From NCBI RefSeq assembly GCF_026017845.1, contig NZ_CP100416.1, positions 7,379,326 through 7,443,325 of the forward strand: a stretch of DNA of 64,000 nt. Reading direction: 5' to 3'. Positions 45,556 to 52,862 of the stretch are shown one piece after another (position 1 is the stretch's first letter; each line of letters begins with the position of its first letter). The notes under the pieces are model-generated. The model saw only the letters and a program-made list of their open reading frames with translations. It made no database searches and was not told the DNA's origin. The position numbers and the translations under genes are program-made. The stretch comes from Amycolatopsis mediterranei. GTDB taxonomy: Bacteria > Actinomycetota > Actinomycetes > Mycobacteriales > Pseudonocardiaceae.

Positions 45556-48366
45556 TCACGTTGTCGTGGCGGGGTCACGCGCCGTGCGGGCCGTCGAATG
45601 GATCTTCTTGATGTGGTCGCGGAGATCGGCGGCGCCCCGGTGGCCGAGACGGTCGTAGGTGGCCAGTGCGGCGTAGAGGTGTTCGAGGGCCGGACCGGTC
45701 TCGGAGAGAGCGAGGCGGATGGAGCCCAACTGTTCCCGTGCCTCCGCGACCAATATCTCGTCACCGGTGGCGGTGGCGAGGTGCCTGCCGCGTTCGGCGA
45801 GGTCGAGCGCCGGTCTCAGGTCGTCGCACTCGGCGCTGAACGCGGCGAAGTCGATCAAGATCTGAGCCTGGTCACGAAGGTTGGTATCCCGGCCGGCGGC
45901 TTCGAGCGCGCGTTGGAAGTACTGTCGCGCCTCGCGGGGCCGGCCGGTGAGCTGGTAGGCCTCCGCCAGGTTGCTGTGGATCATCGTGGTGAAGTGCCCG
46001 TTGCCCGCGACTCCCCGCGCTTCCTCTGTCGCCTCGTGCAGGACCTGGATCGCTTCGTCGGGGCGCCGGTCGTTGAGGTGGACCGCCGCCAGGTTCAGCA
46101 GTGCGGTGGCGGTGCCCAGCCGGTCACCGAGGGATCGACGCAGTTCGTAGGCTCGCTTACACGCGGCCACGGCGTCGTTCACCTGCCGGAGCAGACCGTA
46201 CGCGATGGCCATCCGCCCGACGATGAGGGCCTCTCCCGCGACGTCGCCGGCGCGTACGGCGGCGTCGGCGGCGCGTCGGTAGATCTCGATCCACCCGGTG
46301 CGGGAGTAGCGGCGGTACAGCCACCCGTACATGGCCGCTGCGATCTGCCATGCGAATCCGGGGTGGTCCCGCTCGGCGAAGGTCACGGCGGCGATGAGGT
46401 TCTTTTCCTCGCGCCCGAGCCATTCCAGCGCGGCTGCCTCGTCGGTCGGTGTGATGGGGTGGGTGGTCGATTCGAAGTTGGGCCGCTCCCGGGGGCGGAG
46501 TACCCGGTCCGCCGCGTTCGCGGCGTCCCGGTACCAGGTCAGGACGCGGACGGCGGCGGCGTCCCGGTCGGCCCTGGTCGCGTCGGTGACGGCCCGATCG
46601 TGGGCGAAGAGCCGGACCAGGTCGTGCATCGCGAAGCGATCGGCGCCGGAGCTGACCACGAGGTGAGCGTCGGTGAGCTGAGCGAGCCGGTGCGCGGCGT
46701 GCGGCTGAGGCAGTCCGGCGAGGGCGGCGACGGCCGGCAGGGAGATGTCCGGCCCTGGCAGAAGACCCAGCAAAGCGTGTAGCCGGCGCGCCGGCGGACG
46801 CAGGTTGGCGTAGGACCGGTCCAGCGCCACCCGCACGGCCGCGTCCGGGTCGTCGGCCACCTGCAACGCGGCGAGCCTGCGGTCCGTAGCCAGTTCGGCG
46901 GCGTACCCGGTGACCGATAGGCTTCCGTTTTCGGCCAACGTGGCCCCGGCGATCCGCACGGCGAGGGGCAACCGGGCGCACAACCGAGTGATCTCGAGCG
47001 TTGCCGGGTGCTCGTTCGCGACCCGGTCGGCGCCGGCGATCTCACTCAGGAGCACACACGACTCGCGCGTGCTGAGCGAGCCGACCGTGATCCGCCGCGC
47101 GCCATCGAGGGCGACGAGTCCGTTCAGGCTGCCGCGGCTGGTCACCAGCGTGAAGCAAGCCCTGCCACCGGGAAGCAGCGAACGCACCTGGTCCGCGCTC
47201 GCGGCGTCGTCAAGGAGCACCAGCATGCGCCGGTCTGCCACCAGCGTGCGGAACAACGCCCCGGCCTCGTCCACCGACTTCGGCAAGTCCGCGACTGAAA
47301 CACCGAGAGCGCCGAGCAACTGCGTCAGCGCGTCGGCCGGTGAGGTCGCCGGCAGGCCGGCGAATCCGTTGAGGTTCAGGAAGAACTGGCCGTCCGGGAA
47401 GCTGTCCCTTCTGCGGTGGGCCCAGTTCAGGGCCAGGGCGGTCTTGCCGGCGCCGGCCATGCCGGCCAGCACGACGACCGACGCGCGTTGCCGACCCGCG
47501 ACCCCGAAAGCGTCGTCGAGCCTGGCGAATTCGTCGACGCGCCCGACGAACGGTCGCGTCGCCGCGGGCAGCTGGCGCGGCACCACCCGTTCCGCGGGCT
47601 TCGTGCGACCGGTCACGACCAGATCGGGGTCCGCCCGCAGGATGGCGTGATACAGCTGCTGCAGTGCGAAACCGGGGTCCGTCCCCAGCCTGTCGGCGAG
47701 CGCCGTGCGCGTGTCGTGGTAGACGGTGAGTGCTTCTGCGCCCCGGCCATCTCGATACAGGGCGAGCATGAGCGAGGAGACCAGTGACTCCCGGGTCGGG
47801 TGCTTGGCCACCAGGTCGGCCACCGTCGCCGTGGCCTGGCGATGCCGTCCGAGGGCCAGATCGGCCTCGGCCAGAGCCTCCCAGGCGGTCAGGCGCAGTT
47901 CGTCCAGCCCGGCGCCGAGCTGGTGCCTGAGATCCTCGTCGATCACGCCGGCGAGGAGCGGGCCGCGCCAGAGGTCGAGTGCGGCGCGGAGCAGGCACGC
48001 CTTCTCCTCGAGGTCGGTCGAGGCCAGCCCGCGAGTCACCGCCGTGCGGAACCGGTGGACGTCAATGGTTTCGGCGTCGGTTTCGATGAGGTAGGCCGGC
48101 CCCAGCGTCACGATCCGGCAGTCGCACCTGCCCTTCCGGCCGGGATCGAGCAGCCGGCGCAGGCGCGACACGTGTGTTTGCAACATCGCCCGGCCGTTCG
48201 GCGGCACGAATTCACCCCAGAGAACATCTTCCAGCCGGGCGAAGGACACCGGTTTGCCGGCTTCGAGCAGCAAAACGCCGAGCACCAGGCGTTGCGCGCG
48301 GCGCCCCAGCTCGAGGTCCTCGTTCCCCCTACTGACGCACATGGGGCCCAACAACCGGAATTCCAT
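45556..48366 (-). CDS. AfsR-like SARP regulator with NB-ARC ATPase and TPR domains
   Basis: 936 residues. The SARP DNA-binding and BTAD regions cover about 1-250 (MEFRLLGPMCVSRG, MLQTHVSRLRRLLDPG, ALYRDGRGAEALTVYHDTR). An NB-ARC/STAND ATPase follows at 270-560: PFVGRVDEF, P-loop LAGMAGAGKTALA (about 297-309), MLVLLDDAA as Walker B, LVTSRGSL, and LCARLPLAVRIAG. The C-terminus from about 700 is a TPR array (ATALLNLAAVHLNDRRPDEAIQVL as one unit). The length and order match AfsR-type global regulators. It is divergent from the three secreted-protein genes, with a matching direct repeat in the gap. Confidence 0.93.
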   Translation of the reverse strand: MEFRLLGPMCVSRGNEDLELGRRAQRLVLGVLLLEAGKPVSFARLEDVLWGEFVPPNGRAMLQTHVSRLRRLLDPGRKGRCDCRIVTLGPAYLIETDAETIDVHRFRTAVTRGLASTDLEEKACLLRAALDLWRGPLLAGVIDEDLRHQLGAGLDELRLTAWEALAEADLALGRHRQATATVADLVAKHPTRESLVSSLMLALYRDGRGAEALTVYHDTRTALADRLGTDPGFALQQLYHAILRADPDLVVTGRTKPAERVVPRQLPAATRPFVGRVDEFARLDDAFGVAGRQRASVVVLAGMAGAGKTALALNWAHRRRDSFPDGQFFLNLNGFAGLPATSPADALTQLLGALGVSVADLPKSVDEAGALFRTLVADRRMLVLLDDAASADQVRSLLPGGRACFTLVTSRGSLNGLVALDGARRITVGSLSTRESCVLLSEIAGADRVANEHPATLEITRLCARLPLAVRIAGATLAENGSLSVTGYAAELATDRRLAALQVADDPDAAVRVALDRSYANLRPPARRLHALLGLLPGPDISLPAVAALAGLPQPHAAHRLAQLTDAHLVVSSGADRFAMHDLVRLFAHDRAVTDATRADRDAAAVRVLTWYRDAANAADRVLRPRERPNFESTTHPITPTDEAAALEWLGREEKNLIAAVTFAERDHPGFAWQIAAAMYGWLYRRYSRTGWIEIYRRAADAAVRAGDVAGEALIVGRMAIAYGLLRQVNDAVAACKRAYELRRSLGDRLGTATALLNLAAVHLNDRRPDEAIQVLHEATEEARGVAGNGHFTTMIHSNLAEAYQLTGRPREARQYFQRALEAAGRDTNLRDQAQILIDFAAFSAECDDLRPALDLAERGRHLATATGDEILVAEAREQLGSIRLALSETGPALEHLYAALATYDRLGHRGAADLRDHIKKIHSTARTARDPATTT

Positions 48367-48406
48367 CTCTCCCCCCGCCGCATGATGCCCACTCGGGGGT
48401 CGCCCG

Positions 48407-48424
48407 TGTCAAGCCGCTGTCAAG
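48407..48424. promoter_or_regulatory. candidate SARP box upstream of the secreted-protein cluster
   Basis: TGTCAAG occurs at 48407-48413 and 48418-48424, with starts exactly 11 bp apart. A -10-like CAGACT follows at 48435-48440, giving the usual SARP geometry in which the last repeat overlaps the -35 position. It lies 52 bp before the first secreted-protein start and 41 bp from the AfsR-like start, so it could serve both. Confidence 0.6.
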
Positions 48425-48475
48425 GTGACCGGAGCAGACTCCGGGACACGGACAACAGAGCAGAGGAGTCAACGG

Positions 48476-48862
48476 ATGTCTCGCGGGATCAAGAAACCCC
48501 TGGCCGTCGTCACCAGTGGTGCGACCGTTCTGCTCGGGCTGGTGCTCGGCGCCGGAACAGCGGCGGCCGACACCACCAGCTGCACCATCCCGTCCTCCGG
48601 CATCGGCTGCTCGACCAGGGCGGTTTCGGCGAACAGCGCGGAACACGCCGTCAAGATGACGGTGTTCGCGCCGGACGGCGGAACGACCACTTGCCGGGTA
48701 CACGATGCCGTGAACGGGATTGAAGTGGGAATTCTCAGCAACAGCAGCCGTCTCGTCGCCAAGACCAAGAGGATCACCGGCCTCTACGCTTCCTACTTCC
48801 TGAGCTGCCTCAAAACGGGGAGCGGCGGTGGTGGCGGCGGCGCACTGACCAATGGATCGTGA
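48476..48862 (+). CDS. small secreted protein, first gene of the SARP-box cluster
   Basis: 128 residues from the ATG at 48476 with GAGGAG upstream. Signal peptide KKPLAVVTSGATVLLGLVLG, cleavage near AAA-DT. The mature part has Cys pairs (TSCTIPSSGIGC, TTTCRVHD, FLSCLKT), which probably form disulfides, and a Gly-rich tail. Family unknown. Its end overlaps a possible start for the next gene (GTGA at 48859), but the better start of that gene is at 48889. Confidence 0.75.
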   Translation: MSRGIKKPLAVVTSGATVLLGLVLGAGTAAADTTSCTIPSSGIGCSTRAVSANSAEHAVKMTVFAPDGGTTTCRVHDAVNGIEVGILSNSSRLVAKTKRITGLYASYFLSCLKTGSGGGGGGALTNGS

Positions 48863-48888
48863 CAAACGGAAACAGAGGGAGGAAGCAC

Positions 48889-49311
48889 GTGATTCGGAGA
48901 ACCATTGCGCGCGGCACCACGATCGTGACCGCGGTCGTCGCCTCGCTGGGGCTGGCGACCACGGTGGCGCTGGCGGGCGACAACAACCACAACGGCCAGG
49001 TGGACTACGGCGACACGGGCACCGCGGTCTGGTGCGCGCAGCACGTCGTGCACTCCTACGCCGGGATCAGCGTCGGCAGCAGCGGCGAGGACAGCGATTT
49101 CGGCTCAGCGACGAGGCAGGGCGTCAGGAACTACCAGTCCCGGAACAGCCTTGGCATCGACGGTCAGGTGGGCCCGCTCACCGGGCACAACATGCGCGAG
49201 TTCGTGAACCAGCTGCACCACCAAGCGATCCAGGACCACGACAACGCCCTCGTGCAGGACACCCTGCACTGGTTGAACATCTGCCCGAGCGCAGCGAGCG
49301 TGTTCAACTGA
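48889..49311 (+). CDS. secreted peptidoglycan-binding-domain-like protein
   Basis: 140 residues from the GTG at 48889, chosen because GGGAGGA lies 6 nt upstream; a GTG at 48859 would overlap the previous stop. Signal peptide ends near ALA-GD. The mature part contains a PG_binding_1-like repeat: CAQHVVHSYAG, DSDFGSATRQGVRNYQSRNSLGIDGQVGP (as FGSAT...GIDGQVGP). Such domains bind cell-wall or other polymers. It is the middle gene of three secreted proteins that probably form one operon under the AfsR-like regulator. Confidence 0.8.
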   Translation: MIRRTIARGTTIVTAVVASLGLATTVALAGDNNHNGQVDYGDTGTAVWCAQHVVHSYAGISVGSSGEDSDFGSATRQGVRNYQSRNSLGIDGQVGPLTGHNMREFVNQLHHQAIQDHDNALVQDTLHWLNICPSAASVFN

Positions 49312-49323
49312 GAGGAGACGCTC

Positions 49324-49794
49324 ATGAGCAACCGGCCCGGCATGCTCGGACACCTCGCCGCCGGTGTCACCACGGTTCTCGTCGCGACGGCGCTGACGCT
49401 GCTGCCGTCCGGCGTCGCGTCCGCGGCGACACCGCTGTGCACCACCATGGTCAACGTCAACCGGGGCGGCAACAACCTCTCCGTGCCCGCGACCGGCGGC
49501 GGGAACGTCACCTGCCTCATCAGCAGGACCCAAGCGGCCAACTCCGCCGTCGTGCAAGGCCTGCAGTACACGCTGAAGACATGCTATCCGACCGTTCGCC
49601 TGGCGAGCCCCTACTCTAGCGAGCTGGTGGGAAACCTCGCCGCCGACGGCAGTTTCGGGCCGAGGACGGAGGCTGCCGTCAAGGGCGTGCAATCGACCAT
49701 CGGCACCACTCCGGACGGCGGTTACGGCCCGAACACCCGAAACGCGATGCGATTCACGTCGAACGACGTGGCCGGCCGGTGCTACCACTACTAG
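49324..49794 (+). CDS. secreted peptidoglycan-binding-domain-like protein
   Basis: 156 residues, ATG at 49324 after GAGAGGAGACG. Signal peptide with the hydrophobic core VTTVLVATALTLLPSGV, cleavage near ASA-AT. The mature part has a Cys pair and a C-terminal repeat GSFGPRTEAAVKGVQSTIG with DGGYGPNTRNAM, again PG_binding_1-like. It follows the previous gene by 12 bp and is ended by a hairpin at 49810. A role in cell-wall interaction is likely. Confidence 0.8.
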   Translation: MSNRPGMLGHLAAGVTTVLVATALTLLPSGVASAATPLCTTMVNVNRGGNNLSVPATGGGNVTCLISRTQAANSAVVQGLQYTLKTCYPTVRLASPYSSELVGNLAADGSFGPRTEAAVKGVQSTIGTTPDGGYGPNTRNAMRFTSNDVAGRCYHY

Positions 49795-49809
49795 CGACTG
49801 ACCGGGGAC

Positions 49810-49840
49810 GGCGCCGGCGGAACTATGTTCTGCCGGCGCC
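49810..49840 (+). terminator. terminator of the secreted-protein cluster
   Basis: GGCGCCGGCGGAAC, loop TAT, GTTCTGCCGGCGCC: a 14-bp stem with one G-T pair, 15 bp after the stop. The sequence 49841-50006 holds no gene I recognise. Confidence 0.65.
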
Positions 49841-50006
49841 GCGCTTCGGGAGCCATCCGCCGGGCATCACGGTGGCTGCTGTCGTCGGACTTGCCGCCGG
49901 GCAGTGAGCTCGCCGATCATCCTCACCGGCTTCTCGACCTACTCGAGCCGAAGGCCGACACTTGTGGCAACTGACCGATCAGGGGTAGGTGGCCGACTGG
50001 TTCTGC

Positions 50007-50159
50007 CTACATCACCGGGGTGACGTACTCCCGTCCGCTCTTGCGGCCACGGTGGTGCACCAGGACCAGCGGAGCGCCCTCGAAGACCCCGCCGACCTGG
50101 CCCTCGTTCGCCCGGAACTCCGCGATGGTCTTCGCGTTCCGATCGAGCGGGTCGCTCAT
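50007..50159 (-). pseudogene. F420-dependent nitroreductase (DDN family), only N-terminal 50 residues
   Basis: From the ATG at 50159 (AGGAG upstream): MSDPLDRNAKTIAEFRAN, then GQVGGVFEGAPLVLVHHRGR and SGREYVTPVM, stop. This is the normal start of a deazaflavin-dependent nitroreductase, in which GxVGGxF and the GR-SG motif are conserved, but a TAG ends it after 50 residues. The following sequence does not continue the family. It may be a deletion or a stop mutation. Confidence 0.75.
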
Positions 50160-50261
50160 GTCGAACTCCTGTCTTCCGGGATGGGAGGAGAAAGCGAATC
50201 GTCTCCGTCGCGCAGGTGAGGCCGCTAGAGTGCTTCGGTGCCGGTTCTCACTGTCGTCCCC

Positions 50262-50708
50262 CTACGGCGTGGTCATCGCGCCGGCAATGTCGTCCAGGAT
50301 GCCGAGCTGGCCGAAGATGATCGTGCCTTCCGGGTAGCAGTCGAACCGCTTGATCTTGCCGTCCACGATTTCGAAGACGTCGCAGCACGGTGCGTCCATC
50401 TTGTTGCCGGTCGGCGGGAGCACGCCCATCGGCGTGGTGAGCGGGCCGGTCTGCGTGCCCTGCAAGGCAAGCTGGACCACGACGATGTTCCCGGCGACGT
50501 ACACCTGGTACAGCTCGCGGTGCATGTCGGGGAACGCTTTCGCGTAGACCACGACCGTGTCGCCCAGCTCCTGCCCGCGGTAGGTGACGCCGATGGAGTT
50601 GTCGGTGAAGGTGCCGTCTTCGGTGAAGAGGGCGACCCACCCGGGAACGTCCTGTTCCTCGGCGACACGGTAGGCGTTGCGGACGACCTGTTCGGAATCG
50701 AAACCCAT
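50262..50708 (-). CDS. SnoaL/NTF2-like protein
   Basis: 148 residues from the ATG at 50708 (AGGAGC upstream). The cone-shaped NTF2-like fold is suggested by VVRNAYRVAEEQDVPGWVALFTEDG, then YRGQEL, FPDMHRELYQVY and VFEIVDGKIKRFDCY (short pieces). Members are cyclases, isomerases or binding proteins; no substrate can be assigned. It is followed by no gene on this strand except the truncated nitroreductase; upstream lies the aldo/keto reductase (41 bp). Confidence 0.8.
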   Translation of the reverse strand: MGFDSEQVVRNAYRVAEEQDVPGWVALFTEDGTFTDNSIGVTYRGQELGDTVVVYAKAFPDMHRELYQVYVAGNIVVVQLALQGTQTGPLTTPMGVLPPTGNKMDAPCCDVFEIVDGKIKRFDCYPEGTIIFGQLGILDDIAGAMTTP

Positions 50709-50748
50709 GGAAGCTCCTGGATTCATGAGGGTGATGAACCCAGGCTGC

Positions 50749-51729
50749 TCATCGGCCCGGTGACCCGGCGTCGCCGGATCCTGGTGATTCCGGCGGGCCG
50801 AGCGACCGGGTCCGGCCGGTCGGCGGCCTCAGTGCGTGTGGATCAGGCGTGGGTCTCCGTTCGCCGGGCGGGAAACTCCGCTGCAGCGCGGCACGCGCGT
50901 CGTCGTCGAGGACGACGTCTCCGGCACGGAGGTTCTCGGCCAAGTGGGCGCGCGTGCGGGTACCCGGGATGAGCAGGACGTTCGGCGCGAGGTCGAGCAG
51001 CCATGCCAGCGCAACCTGCGTGGGCGTGGCCACCAGCCTCGTACCCAGCTCGGCGAGCACGGGACTGTCGAGGATCCGCTGCCGCGCGGCGAGCGGCCAC
51101 CCCAGCGGGCAGTACGGCACGAACGCGATGCCCCGCTGCGCGCATTCTTCGAGCACGTCGAGGGATCGCTGGTCCAGGAGGTGGAACAGGTTCTGCACGC
51201 AGACGACCTCGGTCTGCTCCAGCGCCCTGAGCAGGTGCTGCCGGGAGATGTTGCTGAGGCCGACGCCGTCGGCCAGTCCCTGTTCGCGCGCCTTCACGAG
51301 CGAGGCCAGCTGGGCGTCGAACCCCCGGTCCGGCACCGCGAGCGGGTCCGGCATGCGCAGGTTGACCGCGGCCAGCCGGTCCAGGCCGAGGGCCCTCAGG
51401 TTGTCTTCGATGCCCCGGTGCAGGTCGGCGGCGCGGGTGTCGTGGCCGACGGCCACCTTGCTGACGATCGCCAGGCCGGCCGGGTACGGGTGCAGCGCCT
51501 CGCGGATGAGGCCGTTCACCGTCCCCGACCCGTAGAACTGCGCCGTGTCGATGTGGTCGACCCGGCCGGCCACGGCGGCATGCAGCACGCGAAGGGCCTC
51601 GTCGTGATCTCGCGGTGGCCCGGAGAACCCGTCCCCCGCGAGTTGCATGGCGCCGTAACCGACCCGATGGACGCGCCGGGCACCCAGTGCGAAGGAGCCG
51701 CCCAGGTCAGGGGTGGATCTGCGAGCCAT
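50749..51729 (-). CDS. aldo/keto reductase
   Basis: 326 residues. The catalytic Asp and Tyr of the family lie in HIDTAQFYG (Asp61, Tyr66), the Lys is in AIVSKVAVG (about 90) and the position normally His is an Asn in AAVNLRMPD. Cofactor-binding end: LLIPGTRTRAHLAENLRA. It reduces carbonyls with NADPH. The last 35 residues (PTPDPHALRPPTGRTRSLG...) are Pro-rich and unusual. The ATG at 51729 lies 23 nt inside the metallo-beta-lactamase-fold gene, so the two are probably coupled; a later start is possible. Confidence 0.85.
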   Translation of the reverse strand: MARRSTPDLGGSFALGARRVHRVGYGAMQLAGDGFSGPPRDHDEALRVLHAAVAGRVDHIDTAQFYGSGTVNGLIREALHPYPAGLAIVSKVAVGHDTRAADLHRGIEDNLRALGLDRLAAVNLRMPDPLAVPDRGFDAQLASLVKAREQGLADGVGLSNISRQHLLRALEQTEVVCVQNLFHLLDQRSLDVLEECAQRGIAFVPYCPLGWPLAARQRILDSPVLAELGTRLVATPTQVALAWLLDLAPNVLLIPGTRTRAHLAENLRAGDVVLDDDARAALQRSFPPGERRPTPDPHALRPPTGRTRSLGPPESPGSGDAGSPGR

Positions 51730-52756
51730 AGCCGAGGTCCAGGCGGATCGATTCGAGGATGATGAACGCGTGGCTGGCGGTGAAGACGTCGGCCGCCGCG
51801 AGCACGCCGGTGTACTTCTTGACGACCGGTGCGGCCGCGTAGTCGGAGACCGCGTCGAGGTAGGTCTTCACGCCGGCCCAGGCGTTGTCGCCGTACTTCG
51901 TGAAGTACGGCGTCGGGTCCACAGTGGCCAGTGCGGTCTTCACGTTGTCGGTGAGGTCGGTGATGTACTGCTGGTACACGACGACGTCGTCCCGCGTGCC
52001 GAGGCGGCCCAGGTGCCCGCCGATGAAGTGCTTCCACGGGTAGGACAGCGCCTTGGCCGGCGCGGCGATGGAGGCGGGGACGTCCTCGTTGAGGTTGAAG
52101 TTGTAGAACGGCACCCACCCGGGCAGCACGACGTCGACGAGCATCAGGGTGCCGTGGTCGGGCAGGTGGATGTAGCTGTTGTCCGGGGTGTGGTTGGTGC
52201 CTTGCCAGGCCAGGTTGATGCGCTCGCCGCCGACGCGCAGCGTGCGCTGCTTCTCGAACGTGACGTCGGGGACCGGCCGCGCCGGGTCGTTGTCGCGGAC
52301 CAGGAGGCGTTTGGTCTCGGCGTGGCCGACCCGCACGACGTTCTTGCCGAACAGGGAGGACGCGCCGAGGTGGTCAGCGTGGTGGTGGGAGTAGACGATG
52401 TGGGTCACCTTGCGTGACACGCCGTTGGCGGCTGCGATCTGATCGATCGCGCGCTGCAGGTTGTGCCCGATGGTCGGGGGTGCGTCGAACAGGACGACGC
52501 CCTCGCGGGTGGTCAGGAACGCCGCCTGGTAGGTGCCGTCGGTGACCCAGTACAGGTTCTTCTCGACTCTCCCCACGTAGTAGCCCTGCTCGTTGAGGGC
52601 AGGGCCCAGCGCGGACGGCGGGACCGGCGCGTAGTCGGGCAGGGTCTCGGCCGACGCTGTGCCGGCGAAGGCGCCACCGGTCAGGCTCGCGGCCGCCGGA
52701 AGCGCCGCGAGCGCGACACCTCGGGCGAGGAACGATCGGCGGTTCGAGGGGGACAT
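51707..52756 (-). CDS. Tat-exported metallo-beta-lactamase-fold hydrolase
   Basis: 349 residues. Tat-like signal: NRRSFLARGVALAALPAAASL, cleavage near ASA-ET. The mature enzyme has the metal-binding SHHHADHLG motif (about 124-132), a following His in WQGTNHTPD and Asp in MLVDVVLP, and a His in FIGGHLG. It is a hydrolase of the lactamase superfamily (lactonase, sulfatase or similar); substrate unknown. It is followed by the aldo/keto reductase and SnoaL-like genes, probably one operon. The divergent LAL regulator at 52863 is a candidate controller. Confidence 0.85.
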   Translation of the reverse strand: MSPSNRRSFLARGVALAALPAAASLTGGAFAGTASAETLPDYAPVPPSALGPALNEQGYYVGRVEKNLYWVTDGTYQAAFLTTREGVVLFDAPPTIGHNLQRAIDQIAAANGVSRKVTHIVYSHHHADHLGASSLFGKNVVRVGHAETKRLLVRDNDPARPVPDVTFEKQRTLRVGGERINLAWQGTNHTPDNSYIHLPDHGTLMLVDVVLPGWVPFYNFNLNEDVPASIAAPAKALSYPWKHFIGGHLGRLGTRDDVVVYQQYITDLTDNVKTALATVDPTPYFTKYGDNAWAGVKTYLDAVSDYAAAPVVKKYTGVLAAADVFTASHAFIILESIRLDLGYGSQIHP

Positions 52757-52862
52757 GAGGATCCTTTCGAGTTACGCGCGGGTGCACGCCCCGACCAGCG
52801 TCGCGGCGCGGCAGGTGAGCGGTCGCCACCGGATTCCGGCGATCTGCGGTTAGGCTGGCCGC

